Positions 13,271 to 20,235 of a stretch of DNA of 64,000 bases are shown here, in pieces. How positions within the stretch are numbered: the first letter of the stretch is position 1; each line of letters opens with the position of its first letter. The position numbers and the translations under genes are program-made. The stretch is from Pelagibacterium luteolum (lineage in GTDB: Bacteria > Pseudomonadota > Alphaproteobacteria > Rhizobiales > Devosiaceae). Below the pieces are notes generated by a model. The model was not told where the DNA came from. It ran no database searches and saw nothing but the letters and a program-made list of their open reading frames with translations. The DNA is taken from the NCBI RefSeq assembly GCF_900100665.1, contig NZ_FNCS01000003.1:124001-188000 (forward strand), written 5' to 3'.

Positions 13271-14068
13271 CTAAGCTGCCTGTTCCATCTGTTCGGAGAA
13301 GAACAGAACCTGGCTGACCAGCGCCTTGACCATATCCGGCTGGAAAGGCTTGGTGACGAGGAACGCAGGTTCCGGCCGCTCGCCAGTCAAAAGGCGCTCT
13401 GGAAACGCTGTGATGAAGATCACCGGCACACTCGCCGAGCGCAGCATGTCGTTCACCGCGTCGATGCCCGAACTTCCGTCAGCAAGCTGGATGTCGGCGA
13501 GCACCAATCCCGGCCGGCGCTTGTTGAACAACTCGATCGCTTCCTTATGGGTGCGCGCAACCCCGGTCACCGTGTGGCCGAGCGATTCGACCATCTGCTC
13601 GATGTCCATCGCAATCAAGGGCTCGTCCTCGATGATCAGGACACTCGTCGCAACCTGCTTGGCCATCTCGCTGGACGCAGTATCGATCAGTTCATCGAAC
13701 CCCTGCTGATCCACGCCCAGAATTTCAGCGCCTTCAGCGTGGGTAAACCGCTCGACAGCGACCAGAAGGAACGCTTGACGCGGCAGCGGTGCAATGGCCT
13801 TCAAGCTCCTGCGCGCCTGCTCTTCCCATGCATCAGCAGCGGGCGGGAGATCGGACAGGTTGATTTCGACGGACTGCCAAAGCTGAGAAAAAACCTTGTA
13901 GAGCGCCACTTTGGCGTTCAGATCGGTTGGAAATATCGACCTGTCCGCGACGAGCGCTTCCAAAGTGGCCGAAACATACGCATCGCCACTCGACTGGCTC
14001 CCTGTCAGGGAGCGCGCAAATCGCCTCAAGTAGGGAATGTGCGGCGCAATCAACTCAGCAAGATTCAT
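13271..14068 (-). CDS. phyR: PhyR, anti-anti-sigma response regulator
   Basis: PhyR is the phosphorylation-controlled partner switch of the alphaproteobacterial general stress response. When phosphorylated, its sigma-like domain captures NepR and frees EcfG. The 265-residue protein has an EcfG-like sigma domain (about 1-130) that lacks promoter-recognition function, and a receiver domain (about 141-260). The receiver has the acidic pair Glu147-Asp148, phospho-acceptor Asp192 (LADIQLADGSSG), Thr220 (FITAFPER) and Lys240 (VTKPF). The start is the ATG at 14068, with GGGAG ten bases upstream. An ORF extending to 14200 covers the promoter and is rejected. It is divergent from nepR-ecfG. Confidence 0.95.
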   Translation of the reverse strand: MNLAELIAPHIPYLRRFARSLTGSQSSGDAYVSATLEALVADRSIFPTDLNAKVALYKVFSQLWQSVEINLSDLPPAADAWEEQARRSLKAIAPLPRQAFLLVAVERFTHAEGAEILGVDQQGFDELIDTASSEMAKQVATSVLIIEDEPLIAMDIEQMVESLGHTVTGVARTHKEAIELFNKRRPGLVLADIQLADGSSGIDAVNDMLRSASVPVIFITAFPERLLTGERPEPAFLVTKPFQPDMVKALVSQVLFFSEQMEQAA

Positions 14069-14129
14069 TATAGAAAAGCTCCCTCGATATCCGCCCGCCA
14101 TTGGACGCGGCAGGCGACAATGGCCCCTT

Positions 14130-14154
14130 AACGACATTATGGATGAAAAGTTCC
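14130..14154 (-). promoter_or_regulatory. EcfG-type promoter of phyR
   Basis: On the minus strand GGAAC (14154-14150) and CGTT (14133-14130) are separated by 16 bases, about 62 bases before the phyR start. It stands back to back with the nepR-ecfG promoter, with only ten bases between the two -35 elements. Confidence 0.85.
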
Positions 14155-14164
14155 AGATACCAAT

Positions 14165-14189
14165 GGAACTTTTTTGCCGCAGCAACGTT
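14165..14189 (+). promoter_or_regulatory. EcfG-type promoter of nepR-ecfG
   Basis: GGAAC (14165-14169) and CGTT (14186-14189) are spaced by 16 bases upstream of nepR. This predicts that EcfG activates its own operon, a known feature of the system. Confidence 0.87.
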
Positions 14190-14261
14190 TTGGCCCACAA
14201 TTATAAAGACGCTATGACGCTATATGGGGAAAATACGTTGACTCAACTCAGCAGCAATAGA

Positions 14262-14450
14262 ATGGCAAAAAAGGACGATGAAGTGGAGAATTCCACCGGA
14301 AAGCCTGGCATGAGTCCTGACTCTCAGGCGTTCATCGGCCTTAAGTTGCGCGAGCTTTATGACGACGTCGTCGCCGAGCCCGTGCCCGATCGCCTCCTCG
14401 AGTTGCTTGGCAAACTCGGCGAGGACGAAAAAAAACCGAAGTCCGAGTAA
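14262..14450 (+). CDS. nepR: NepR anti-sigma factor
   Basis: NepR holds EcfG inactive in unstressed cells and is itself captured by phosphorylated PhyR. The 62-residue protein has the family core FIGLKLRELYDDVVAEPVPD followed by RLLELLGKL, which form the two helices that clamp the sigma factor. The tails are polar and disordered, as is typical. The start at 14262 gives the usual length. An in-frame ATG at 14214 would add 16 residues and also lies downstream of the predicted transcription start, so it remains possible. The stop is 11 bases before ecfG, giving co-expression of sigma and anti-sigma. Confidence 0.92.
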   Translation: MAKKDDEVENSTGKPGMSPDSQAFIGLKLRELYDDVVAEPVPDRLLELLGKLGEDEKKPKSE

Positions 14451-14461
14451 GGGGGGTCGTC

Positions 14462-15013
14462 ATGTCCAACTACGATTTCCGCGCCGAACTTCTGTCGGTC
14501 ATCCCCAACCTGCGCGCTTTCGCGATGTCGCTTGTCGGCACTGCCGACAAGGCCGACGATCTCGTCCAAGAGACGCTCGTGCGCGCTTGGGACAAGCGAT
14601 CATCGTTCACGCCTGGCACCAATCTCAAGGGCTGGCTCTTCACAATTCTTCGCAATGAATTCTACAGCCAGATGCGCAAGCGCAAACGCGAAGTATCCGA
14701 CCCGGAAGGCGCGATGGCCGAGCGCTTGTCGAGCCATCCTGAACAGGTCGGGAAGCTTGATATGGAAGACTTCAAGAAAGCTGTGAACCAGCTCCCTGAG
14801 GATCAGCGTGAAGCTCTCATCCTCGTGGGCGCCTCGGGCTTTTCCTATGAAGAAGCCGCCGATATCTGCGATTGCGCGGTCGGAACCATCAAAAGCCGGG
14901 TCAGTCGCGCACGGACGCAACTCTCCAATATCCTCAAATTGGAAGGAGATGGAGAATATGGTCCTGATGCGGTTGCTGTGGGTGTGATGAATCTGGCATC
15001 GCCAGCGGCCTGA
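14462..15013 (+). CDS. ecfG: EcfG general stress sigma factor
   Basis: This ECF-type (EcfG/ECF15) sigma factor directs RNA polymerase to GGAAC-N16/17-CGTT promoters. The 183-residue protein has region 2 at about 10-80, with DKADDLVQETLVRAWD and GWLFTILRNEFYSQ. Region 4 follows at about 105-160, with LPEDQREALILV and the helix-turn-helix EEAADICDCAVGTIKSRVSR. There is no C-terminal extra domain. The ATG follows AAGGGGGG at five bases. Nine sites that fit its consensus were found in this window, including the one in front of its own operon. Confidence 0.94.
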   Translation: MSNYDFRAELLSVIPNLRAFAMSLVGTADKADDLVQETLVRAWDKRSSFTPGTNLKGWLFTILRNEFYSQMRKRKREVSDPEGAMAERLSSHPEQVGKLDMEDFKKAVNQLPEDQREALILVGASGFSYEEAADICDCAVGTIKSRVSRARTQLSNILKLEGDGEYGPDAVAVGVMNLASPAA

Positions 15014-15058
15014 TCTCACATAAATGGCGAGAAATGTTGAGGTTTCGGGATTTACCCC

Positions 15059-15083
15059 GGAACCTCTTTTCGCTTTTTGCGTT
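15059..15083 (+). promoter_or_regulatory. EcfG-type promoter of the DUF883 operon
   Basis: GGAAC (15059-15063), 16 bases, CGTT (15080-15083). It lies about 37 bases before the ATG of the DUF883 gene and downstream of ecfG, so this two-gene unit can be transcribed separately from nepR-ecfG. Confidence 0.85.
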
Positions 15084-15119
15084 ACGAGACGGGACAACAG
15101 CCAACATGGGAGGCCGCCA

Positions 15120-15458
15120 ATGGCCCGCGCTGCTACCAGCAATCCTCGTACCAAGGACGACACCGATCCGCGCGATCCCGCCAAGGATCTCGATTCTGAA
15201 ATCGCGGCTCTTCGTGAAGACGTAGCGGCGATCACCGCGACACTCGGCGATATCGTCAAATACCGCACAGGCGAAGCCAAGACCGAAGTCCGCAAGATTC
15301 GTCGCCGCGTCGAACGCGAAGGCGAAGAAGCTTTGGAGCAGGTCCAGGACAGTTTCGAAGCGGCCGAGAGCGAACTGAAGGCATCGATCCGCGAAAAGCC
15401 GATCACCTCGGTCCTCATCGCCGCCGGCATCGGGTACGTCATCTCGAAAATCCTTTAA
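15120..15458 (+). CDS. DUF883 (ElaB/YqjD-like) membrane-anchored protein
   Basis: The 112-residue protein has a charged N-terminal part, a long amphipathic helix (about 25-90) rich in Glu, Arg and Lys, and a short C-terminal hydrophobic segment SVLIAAGIGYVISKIL. This is the DUF883/YqjD plan, whose E. coli members tether to the inner membrane by the C terminus and bind ribosomes in stationary phase. The start at 15120 is fixed by GGGAGG six bases upstream; the longer frame from 15024 runs through the promoter. It is followed after 11 bases by a membrane protein gene. Such genes are frequent stress regulon members. Confidence 0.85.
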   Translation: MARAATSNPRTKDDTDPRDPAKDLDSEIAALREDVAAITATLGDIVKYRTGEAKTEVRKIRRRVEREGEEALEQVQDSFEAAESELKASIREKPITSVLIAAGIGYVISKIL

Positions 15459-15469
15459 GAGCTGCCAAG

Positions 15470-15898
15470 ATGGCGCTCATCGCACCATTTGCGGCGGTAA
15501 CCGGCCGTGCCAGTTCCGCCGTCCGCTCCGCTGGACAGACTGTCGTCGCTTACGTGCTGATCGGCCTTTTGGGCTTGGGCGGCACAGCATTTCTGCTGGC
15601 GGCACTCTTCATATGGCTGGCTGCCGCCACCGACCCGCTTGCCGCGTCACTGATATTGGGCACGGCTATGCTGGCGATTGCGGGTATCACGCTAGCGGTT
15701 ATCTCCGCTGGCGCCAGTCGCCGGAAGCGCGAACGCCGTCGCTCTTCGACGGACGCAGCGATGATGGCATCCACCCTGTCCCTTGCGACCACAGGCTTGA
15801 AATTGGCTAGCAGGGTCCGCGGACCACTTCTTATTCCTGCCCTGGCAGCTATCGCCGCCGGCTGGTACCTAAGCCGCTCAGGCGGAGACGACGACTAA
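15470..15898 (+). CDS. Small membrane protein, phage-holin/DUF1469-like
   Basis: The 142-residue protein has two adjacent transmembrane helices (about 25-50 and 58-80), a basic patch (RRKRERRR, about 85-92), and a last hydrophobic stretch near 117-133 ending in an acidic tail. This resembles the holin-III/DUF1469 (YqjE) proteins that often follow DUF883 genes, as in the yqjD-yqjE pair. The family assignment rests on layout and neighbour, not on a motif. It lies 11 bases after the DUF883 gene, shares its EcfG-type promoter, and is followed by a strong terminator. Confidence 0.7.
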   Translation: MALIAPFAAVTGRASSAVRSAGQTVVAYVLIGLLGLGGTAFLLAALFIWLAAATDPLAASLILGTAMLAIAGITLAVISAGASRRKRERRRSSTDAAMMASTLSLATTGLKLASRVRGPLLIPALAAIAAGWYLSRSGGDDD

Positions 15899-15925
15899 TT
15901 CGCCTGACATGACTAAGTTGAACAA

Positions 15926-15954
15926 AGGGTCGGACACATTGTCCGGCCCTTTTT
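15926..15954 (+). terminator. Terminator of the DUF883 operon
   Basis: A ten-base stem (AGGGTCGGAC / GTCCGGCCCT, one G-T pair) with a five-base loop, followed by TTTT, begins 28 bases after the stop codon. Confidence 0.85.
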
Positions 15955-16360
15955 CGTGCTCTAATGGATTGCCGACCGCGCCTGTGAGCCCGTCTTACAT
16001 GTCCGACAGGGAAGCCCACAACTTGTGGTGAATTGCCTTGGTGTGGGACTGTCGCCAAATCCGCTCGCGACCCTGTAGCCCTGCCCTCACATAGGGTACT
16101 CAGCATGCGCCTCGCTTAGTGCGAAATCACTGGCCATGCTTTCGCATTCCCAGCCCCGTGCGTTTCGCTAGCGGCCCCCACACCACCCGAGCTGCCTCTT
16201 CAACGAGATCTCCATAATGCGCGGCGGGTGGTAGCAACAAAAGGCGAGTTGCCTAAGGCCCGTCGCACATCGTTACGGGCGCACCTTCATGTATCTCGAT
16301 GCCCTGGGCCGGAGCCGGCAGGTCTCTGCAACCAGCAATGACAACCAACCGCGCATACAA
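15955..16360. other. Intergenic stretch without recognised content
   Basis: About 400 bases between two convergent terminators. No reading frame has a plausible start, ribosome site and codon use. No tRNA fold, EcfG site or obvious repeat was seen. An unrecognised small RNA cannot be excluded. Confidence 0.5.
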
Positions 16361-16384
16361 AGGCCGGCTGTTTCCAGCCGGCCT
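16361..16384 (-). terminator. Terminator of the PRC-barrel gene
   Basis: A perfect ten-base stem (AGGCCGGCTG / CAGCCGGCCT) with a four-base loop lies 24 bases after the stop of the minus-strand gene. It is followed by TTTG on that strand. Confidence 0.75.
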
Positions 16385-16407
16385 CTCTTATCCGATATGT
16401 TATCGAA

Positions 16408-17478
16408 TTATTCGACGATGTAGGTGTTGTCGGCAGGCGAAGCTGTATAGGCGTCTTCGTCATACTCCGGAGCAGCTTCAAGCTGTTCCGCACTCAGCGA
16501 CGTGCGCAGAATGAGGTCACCATCTTCGTCGCGCAGGAATTCGAGGTTATCGAAGCCTACTGCAACTTCCTTGGTGCCGATGCCCAGGAAACCGCCGAAG
16601 TCGATGATCACTGCGTCAACCGAGCCGTCTTCCGACAGAAGGATGTCGCCGATCGAACCAATGTCCTCGTCGCCAGCACCGTAAACCGTAGTGCCAGTCA
16701 ACTCGTCAGCCGTAATGTCAGCAACGGCTACGGTTTCATAGCTGTCCCAAGCGGGTGCAGTTACGACAGCAGCGTCGTCAGCCATGGGCTCATCTGTCGC
16801 CATAGCGTCATCAGCGGGGACTGCGGCAGCGTCGTCACCGGCAGGTGCCATTGCATCGTCTGCAGGCACTACTGCGTCGTCTGCGGGCTCCACTGTGTCA
16901 TCAGCAGGGGCCATTGCATCATTGGTGACGGGCGCAGGTGCGGCAGGTGCCATTGCGTCACCGCCAGCCGGAGCCATCGCGTCCATTTCGGCAGCCGCGT
17001 TGGCTTCGCTCTGCAGCCATTCTTCGCGGTTGAATTCAGCAGCATTTTCAAGCTGCTCGCGGGTCATGCCTGCAACCAGACGGTTGTTGCCATCTGCATC
17101 TGTTGCCAGTTCAAGGTCTTCCCAGTTGATGGCCACGTTCTTCTGGCCAATTCCAAGGAAACCGCCGACGCCGACGACAACGGCACCAATTTCACCATTC
17201 TGGTCGAGAACGAAATCGTTCACATCGCCGATGGCTTCAGCGTCGTCACCAGTCGAGTTATAAATGGTTTCGCCGAGAATTTCGGTTGCAAGCCAACCGT
17301 CGGCATTGATGCCGGTTTCTTCAGCGCTAACGAGAGGCACTTCCGGCGTTTCAACCGGTGCTTCCATAGCAGGGTCAGCAGGGGCCATTGCAGGATCGGC
17401 CGGAGCCATGTCCTGGGCATAAGCGCCGCCAGCAAGAACCAGCGAGAGGGCAGTAGTAGCAAGAAGCTTGCGATACAT
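16408..17478 (-). CDS. Secreted protein with two PRC-barrel domains
   Basis: The 356-residue protein has a Sec signal peptide (about 1-21, ending AYAQ). A first PRC-barrel follows at about 55-135, with AIGDVNDFVLDQNGEIGAVV and a VGGFLGIGQKNVAI signature. An acidic linker (about 165-245) repeats the motif APADDAM. A second PRC-barrel (about 250-340) carries the matching IDFGGFLGIGTKEVAV. Similar tandem PRC-barrel proteins are common in rhizobial periplasms, but their biochemical role is unknown. The linker is Asp/Ala-rich and probably extended. AGGAG ribosome site. An EcfG-type promoter at 17576-17600 predicts induction by stress. Confidence 0.85.
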   Translation of the reverse strand: MYRKLLATTALSLVLAGGAYAQDMAPADPAMAPADPAMEAPVETPEVPLVSAEETGINADGWLATEILGETIYNSTGDDAEAIGDVNDFVLDQNGEIGAVVVGVGGFLGIGQKNVAINWEDLELATDADGNNRLVAGMTREQLENAAEFNREEWLQSEANAAAEMDAMAPAGGDAMAPAAPAPVTNDAMAPADDTVEPADDAVVPADDAMAPAGDDAAAVPADDAMATDEPMADDAAVVTAPAWDSYETVAVADITADELTGTTVYGAGDEDIGSIGDILLSEDGSVDAVIIDFGGFLGIGTKEVAVGFDNLEFLRDEDGDLILRTSLSAEQLEAAPEYDEDAYTASPADNTYIVE

Positions 17479-17575
17479 AAGTTTTCTCCTGAAATCGCTT
17501 GTTTCAAGTTCTCAGGCAGGGGCCGCGGATCCAATTGCATCCATCCGGTCGACGATCCAGCCATCATGCCCCATC

Positions 17576-17600
17576 AACGCGGGGTCTATGGCTTGGTTCC
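17576..17600 (-). promoter_or_regulatory. EcfG-type promoter of the PRC-barrel gene
   Basis: On the minus strand GGAAC (17600-17596), 16 bases, CGTT (17579-17576). The predicted leader to the ATG at 17478 is about 90 bases. Confidence 0.8.
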
Positions 17601-17637
17601 CCCGGGAAACGTAATTCAAACAAGGTCGTAAAAACGT

Positions 17638-17663
17638 GGAACGGAGAGCGGAGACACCACGTT
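17638..17663 (+). promoter_or_regulatory. EcfG-type promoter of a small membrane protein gene
   Basis: GGAAC (17638-17642), 17 bases, CGTT (17660-17663) on the plus strand, facing away from the PRC-barrel promoter. The next gene is the small membrane protein starting at 17797. Confidence 0.6.
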
Positions 17664-17796
17664 TCCTAAGGTTAAGGAGGTGCCACGAGGGCGTAGCCTA
17701 TGTCGAAAATGCCTTGTTCCCGGCACGTTTGCGTCACCATGCCAGCACACTAAACAGTCATAACCCCACGACCTTTCAAACGATCGTAGGTTTGTG

Positions 17797-18012
17797 ATGA
17801 AGCTCGTAGAACCGTTCGCCCGCCGCTCGCTGAATGTCATGTCCGCGGCGCCAATCAAAGGCTACAACCGCAGGAGTTTTGTCGTTGGCTGGGTGGCAAT
17901 CGTCTTGGTGGTCGCTGCTGGGTTCTCGGTCGCTGCAGGCCCTCTGTCCTATTCGACCGCCGAAACGCGGGTCGCTAGCGTCGGCTCCATCATCACGCCC
18001 TCAGGCAGCTGA
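17797..18012 (+). CDS. Small single-pass membrane protein, unknown
   Basis: The 71-residue product has a basic N-terminal part (about 1-28), one hydrophobic helix (about 29-50, FVVGWVAIVLVVAAGFSVAA), and a polar tail. No family is recognised. The ATG at 17797 has AGG six bases upstream; a GTG one codon earlier is an alternative. A plus-strand EcfG-type promoter lies about 130 bases upstream. The gene ends four bases before the convergent flavoprotein gene. It is short, so coding status rests on the ribosome site, the hydrophobic segment and the promoter. Confidence 0.5.
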   Translation: MKLVEPFARRSLNVMSAAPIKGYNRRSFVVGWVAIVLVVAAGFSVAAGPLSYSTAETRVASVGSIITPSGS

Positions 18013-18015
18013 TCC

Positions 18016-19194
18016 TCAGACGGCTTGCCCCGCGCACCAGCCCGATGACCATGCCCACTGAAAATTATACCCTCCCAGCCAGCCGGTGACATCGACGGCT
18101 TCGCCTATAAAATATAGGCCAGGGACGGATTTCGCTTCCATCGTTGATGAATTCAAATCCGACGTTGATACGCCCCCTAGCGTCACTTCGGCCGTACGGA
18201 AGCCTTCGGAGCCTACAGGTTTCGTCGTCCATCGCGTGACATGACCTTTAAGCGCTTCGATATGCGCCTTGGTGAGATCGGCCACCCTTCCCGAGACTCC
18301 CGAACCTGTGACGATGAATTCGGCGAAGCGCCGTGGGAGCAGCGCCGAGAGAGCGGAGATCACACTGTCGGACCCTGAATTGGCACGCAGGCGGGCAATC
18401 CACTCGTCAAATACGATATCGGGCAGAAAATTGACCTCTATAGCCTGCCCTTCGCGCCAATAAGATGAGATCTGGAGTATAGACGGACCGCTCAGGCCGC
18501 GATGCGTGAAGAGAAACCCTTCCCGAAATCTTGTCTTTCCCTGCGCGACGATCGCATCGATCCCAATCCCCGAGAGCGGCTTGGTTTTCTCAAGCAATCC
18601 AGGTTCGAATGTGAGCGGGACCAGAGCCGGCCGCGTTTCGGTCACTGACAGCCCGAACTGTTCGGCCAGCCGATATGCAAGTCCCGTCGCACCCATCTTG
18701 GGGATCGACTTGCCACCACTCGCAACGACAACGGCTGAGGCCAAAATAGGGCCCGATGAGGTGGTGATACGAAAACGGCCATCGACCCTCTCTAGGGATT
18801 TTATGGTCTGGCCGAGTTCGAGTGTCGCTCCAACCGCCGTCATCTCGCTGACGAGCATGTCTATGACCTGCTGCGCCGAGCCGTCGCAAAACAGCTGGCC
18901 CAGCGTTTTCTCGTGATAGGCAATGCCATGCTTTTCGATGAGCGCGACAAAATCATGTGGCCGATAACGCTTAAGCGCCGAGATTGCGAACCGAGGGTTT
19001 GCTGAGAGAAACGCGCCCGGCTCTGTATGAATATTCGTAAAGTTGCATCGCCCGCCGCCCGATATGCGAATCTTCTTGCCCGGCGCGTCGGCATGATCGA
19101 GCACAATGACGGAGCGCCCCCGCCGACCCGCGACCGCTGCGCACATCATGCCCGCCGCCCCTGCCCCGATTATCGCAACATCGACCTGACGCAT
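18016..19194 (-). CDS. NAD(P)/FAD-dependent oxidoreductase, HI0933/YhiN family
   Basis: This soluble flavoprotein belongs to the HI0933-like (YhiN/BaiN) family. The 392-residue protein opens with the FAD dinucleotide motif VAIIGAGAAGMMCA and the family signature KKIRISGGGRCNFTN near residue 47. The C-terminal FIGEAVDVTGWLGGYNFQWAW closes the FAD site. Substrates of most members are unknown; some reduce steroid or unsaturated compounds. The ATG at 19194 has GGGG nine bases upstream. A TTG seven codons earlier lies in the upstream terminator and is unlikely. Confidence 0.88.
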   Translation of the reverse strand: MRQVDVAIIGAGAAGMMCAAVAGRRGRSVIVLDHADAPGKKIRISGGGRCNFTNIHTEPGAFLSANPRFAISALKRYRPHDFVALIEKHGIAYHEKTLGQLFCDGSAQQVIDMLVSEMTAVGATLELGQTIKSLERVDGRFRITTSSGPILASAVVVASGGKSIPKMGATGLAYRLAEQFGLSVTETRPALVPLTFEPGLLEKTKPLSGIGIDAIVAQGKTRFREGFLFTHRGLSGPSILQISSYWREGQAIEVNFLPDIVFDEWIARLRANSGSDSVISALSALLPRRFAEFIVTGSGVSGRVADLTKAHIEALKGHVTRWTTKPVGSEGFRTAEVTLGGVSTSDLNSSTMEAKSVPGLYFIGEAVDVTGWLGGYNFQWAWSSGWCAGQAV

Positions 19195-19204
19195 TTGAAC
19201 ATCC

Positions 19205-19239
19205 CCAAAAAACAAACCCGCCCGGCGAACCGGACGGGT
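19205..19239 (-). terminator. Terminator of the L,D-transpeptidase gene
   Basis: A ten-base stem (ACCCGTCCGG / CCGGGCGGGT on the minus strand, one mismatch) with a TTCG loop is followed by a T-rich run (TTTGTTTTTT). A smaller hairpin, ACCCAAACTTGGGT, precedes it at 19248-19261. Confidence 0.88.
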
Positions 19240-19265
19240 GCTTGTAACCCAAACTTGGGTAACGG

Positions 19266-19937
19266 TCAGGCTACGATCAGCGTCGCCCCGGTTGCCACGC
19301 GGCTATAGAGATCGATGATGTCCTGATTCATGAGCCGCACGCACCCGGACGAGACGTTGGACCCAATTGTCCAGGGCTCAGGCGTGCCGTGAATGCGATA
19401 AAGCGTGTCGCGGCCATTCTGGAAAATATAAAGCGCGCGTGCCCCAAGCGGGTTATCGATACCGCCCGGCTGACCATTGCGCCATTCTTCCAGCTCAGGC
19501 TCGCGCTCGATCATCGCGGCAGGCGGTGTCCATGTCGGCCACTCGCGCTTGAACTGAATGTTTCCCCGTCCCGACCAGCCGAAGCCTTCGCGCCCAAGGC
19601 CCACGCCATAGCGAACCGCCTGGCGATCTTCACGGACAAGATAGAGGTAGTAGGCACTTGTGTCGACATAGATGGTGCCCGGCCGCTCCCCTGTGGGATC
19701 GGGAACGACGCGGCGATAGTAGGCCGGGTCGACAAAGCGCAGATCGACTGCCGGTACGTGGTGCTTCTCGTTGGGAAGCGCTCCGTACATATTGACGTAG
19801 AACGGGTCGAGCTGCGGAGCCGGCGGTTGCGTCGGTGCTGGCTGGGTGGACGTGCAACCAGCTAGCGCAAGCGCCGAAAGGCTGGCAGCGCCCGCAATGA
19901 AGTGGCGTCGGGAGAGAAGGCGGTTTTCTGAAATCAT
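19266..19937 (-). CDS. L,D-transpeptidase (YkuD), Tat/lipoprotein-type signal
   Basis: The enzyme forms 3-3 cross-links in peptidoglycan or links proteins to it, in the periplasm. The 223-residue protein starts with a twin-arginine-like signal (LSRRHFIAGAA) ending in a lipobox-like LAGC. The YkuD domain (about 95-220) has the catalytic motif HGTPEPWTIGSNVSSGCVRL, with Cys in SSGC. The ATG at 19937 puts the signal peptide at the N terminus, and the longer frame to 20090 is not supported. The arrangement matches the many short rhizobial ErfK/YbiS proteins. It has its own strong terminator. Confidence 0.9.
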   Translation of the reverse strand: MISENRLLSRRHFIAGAASLSALALAGCTSTQPAPTQPPAPQLDPFYVNMYGALPNEKHHVPAVDLRFVDPAYYRRVVPDPTGERPGTIYVDTSAYYLYLVREDRQAVRYGVGLGREGFGWSGRGNIQFKREWPTWTPPAAMIEREPELEEWRNGQPGGIDNPLGARALYIFQNGRDTLYRIHGTPEPWTIGSNVSSGCVRLMNQDIIDLYSRVATGATLIVA

Positions 19938-20235
19938 TTTGGCGTCTTCGTGGGTTAAAGGCATGCGCGTGGGAGGCGCGTGCAAGGAGAATATGGCAGC
20001 GTCAACATTGTTCCGCCTCCTACATGCCACAGTGGCGGCGTGTTGCTCGCGCACCACACTACCCCTGGCGTGCCCGCCCCCGCGCATCATGCATGCCGTC
20101 TGCCGAACTGTTTCATATCGCCCGGTTTTGCGGCCCTCAAGCTGCTCGCCGACGAACTCGCCATATGAAACGACAATGGTTTACAATGCAGAAAGGATAA
20201 TTCCGCCTCGCGACAACGTGACTAACTGGATCACA

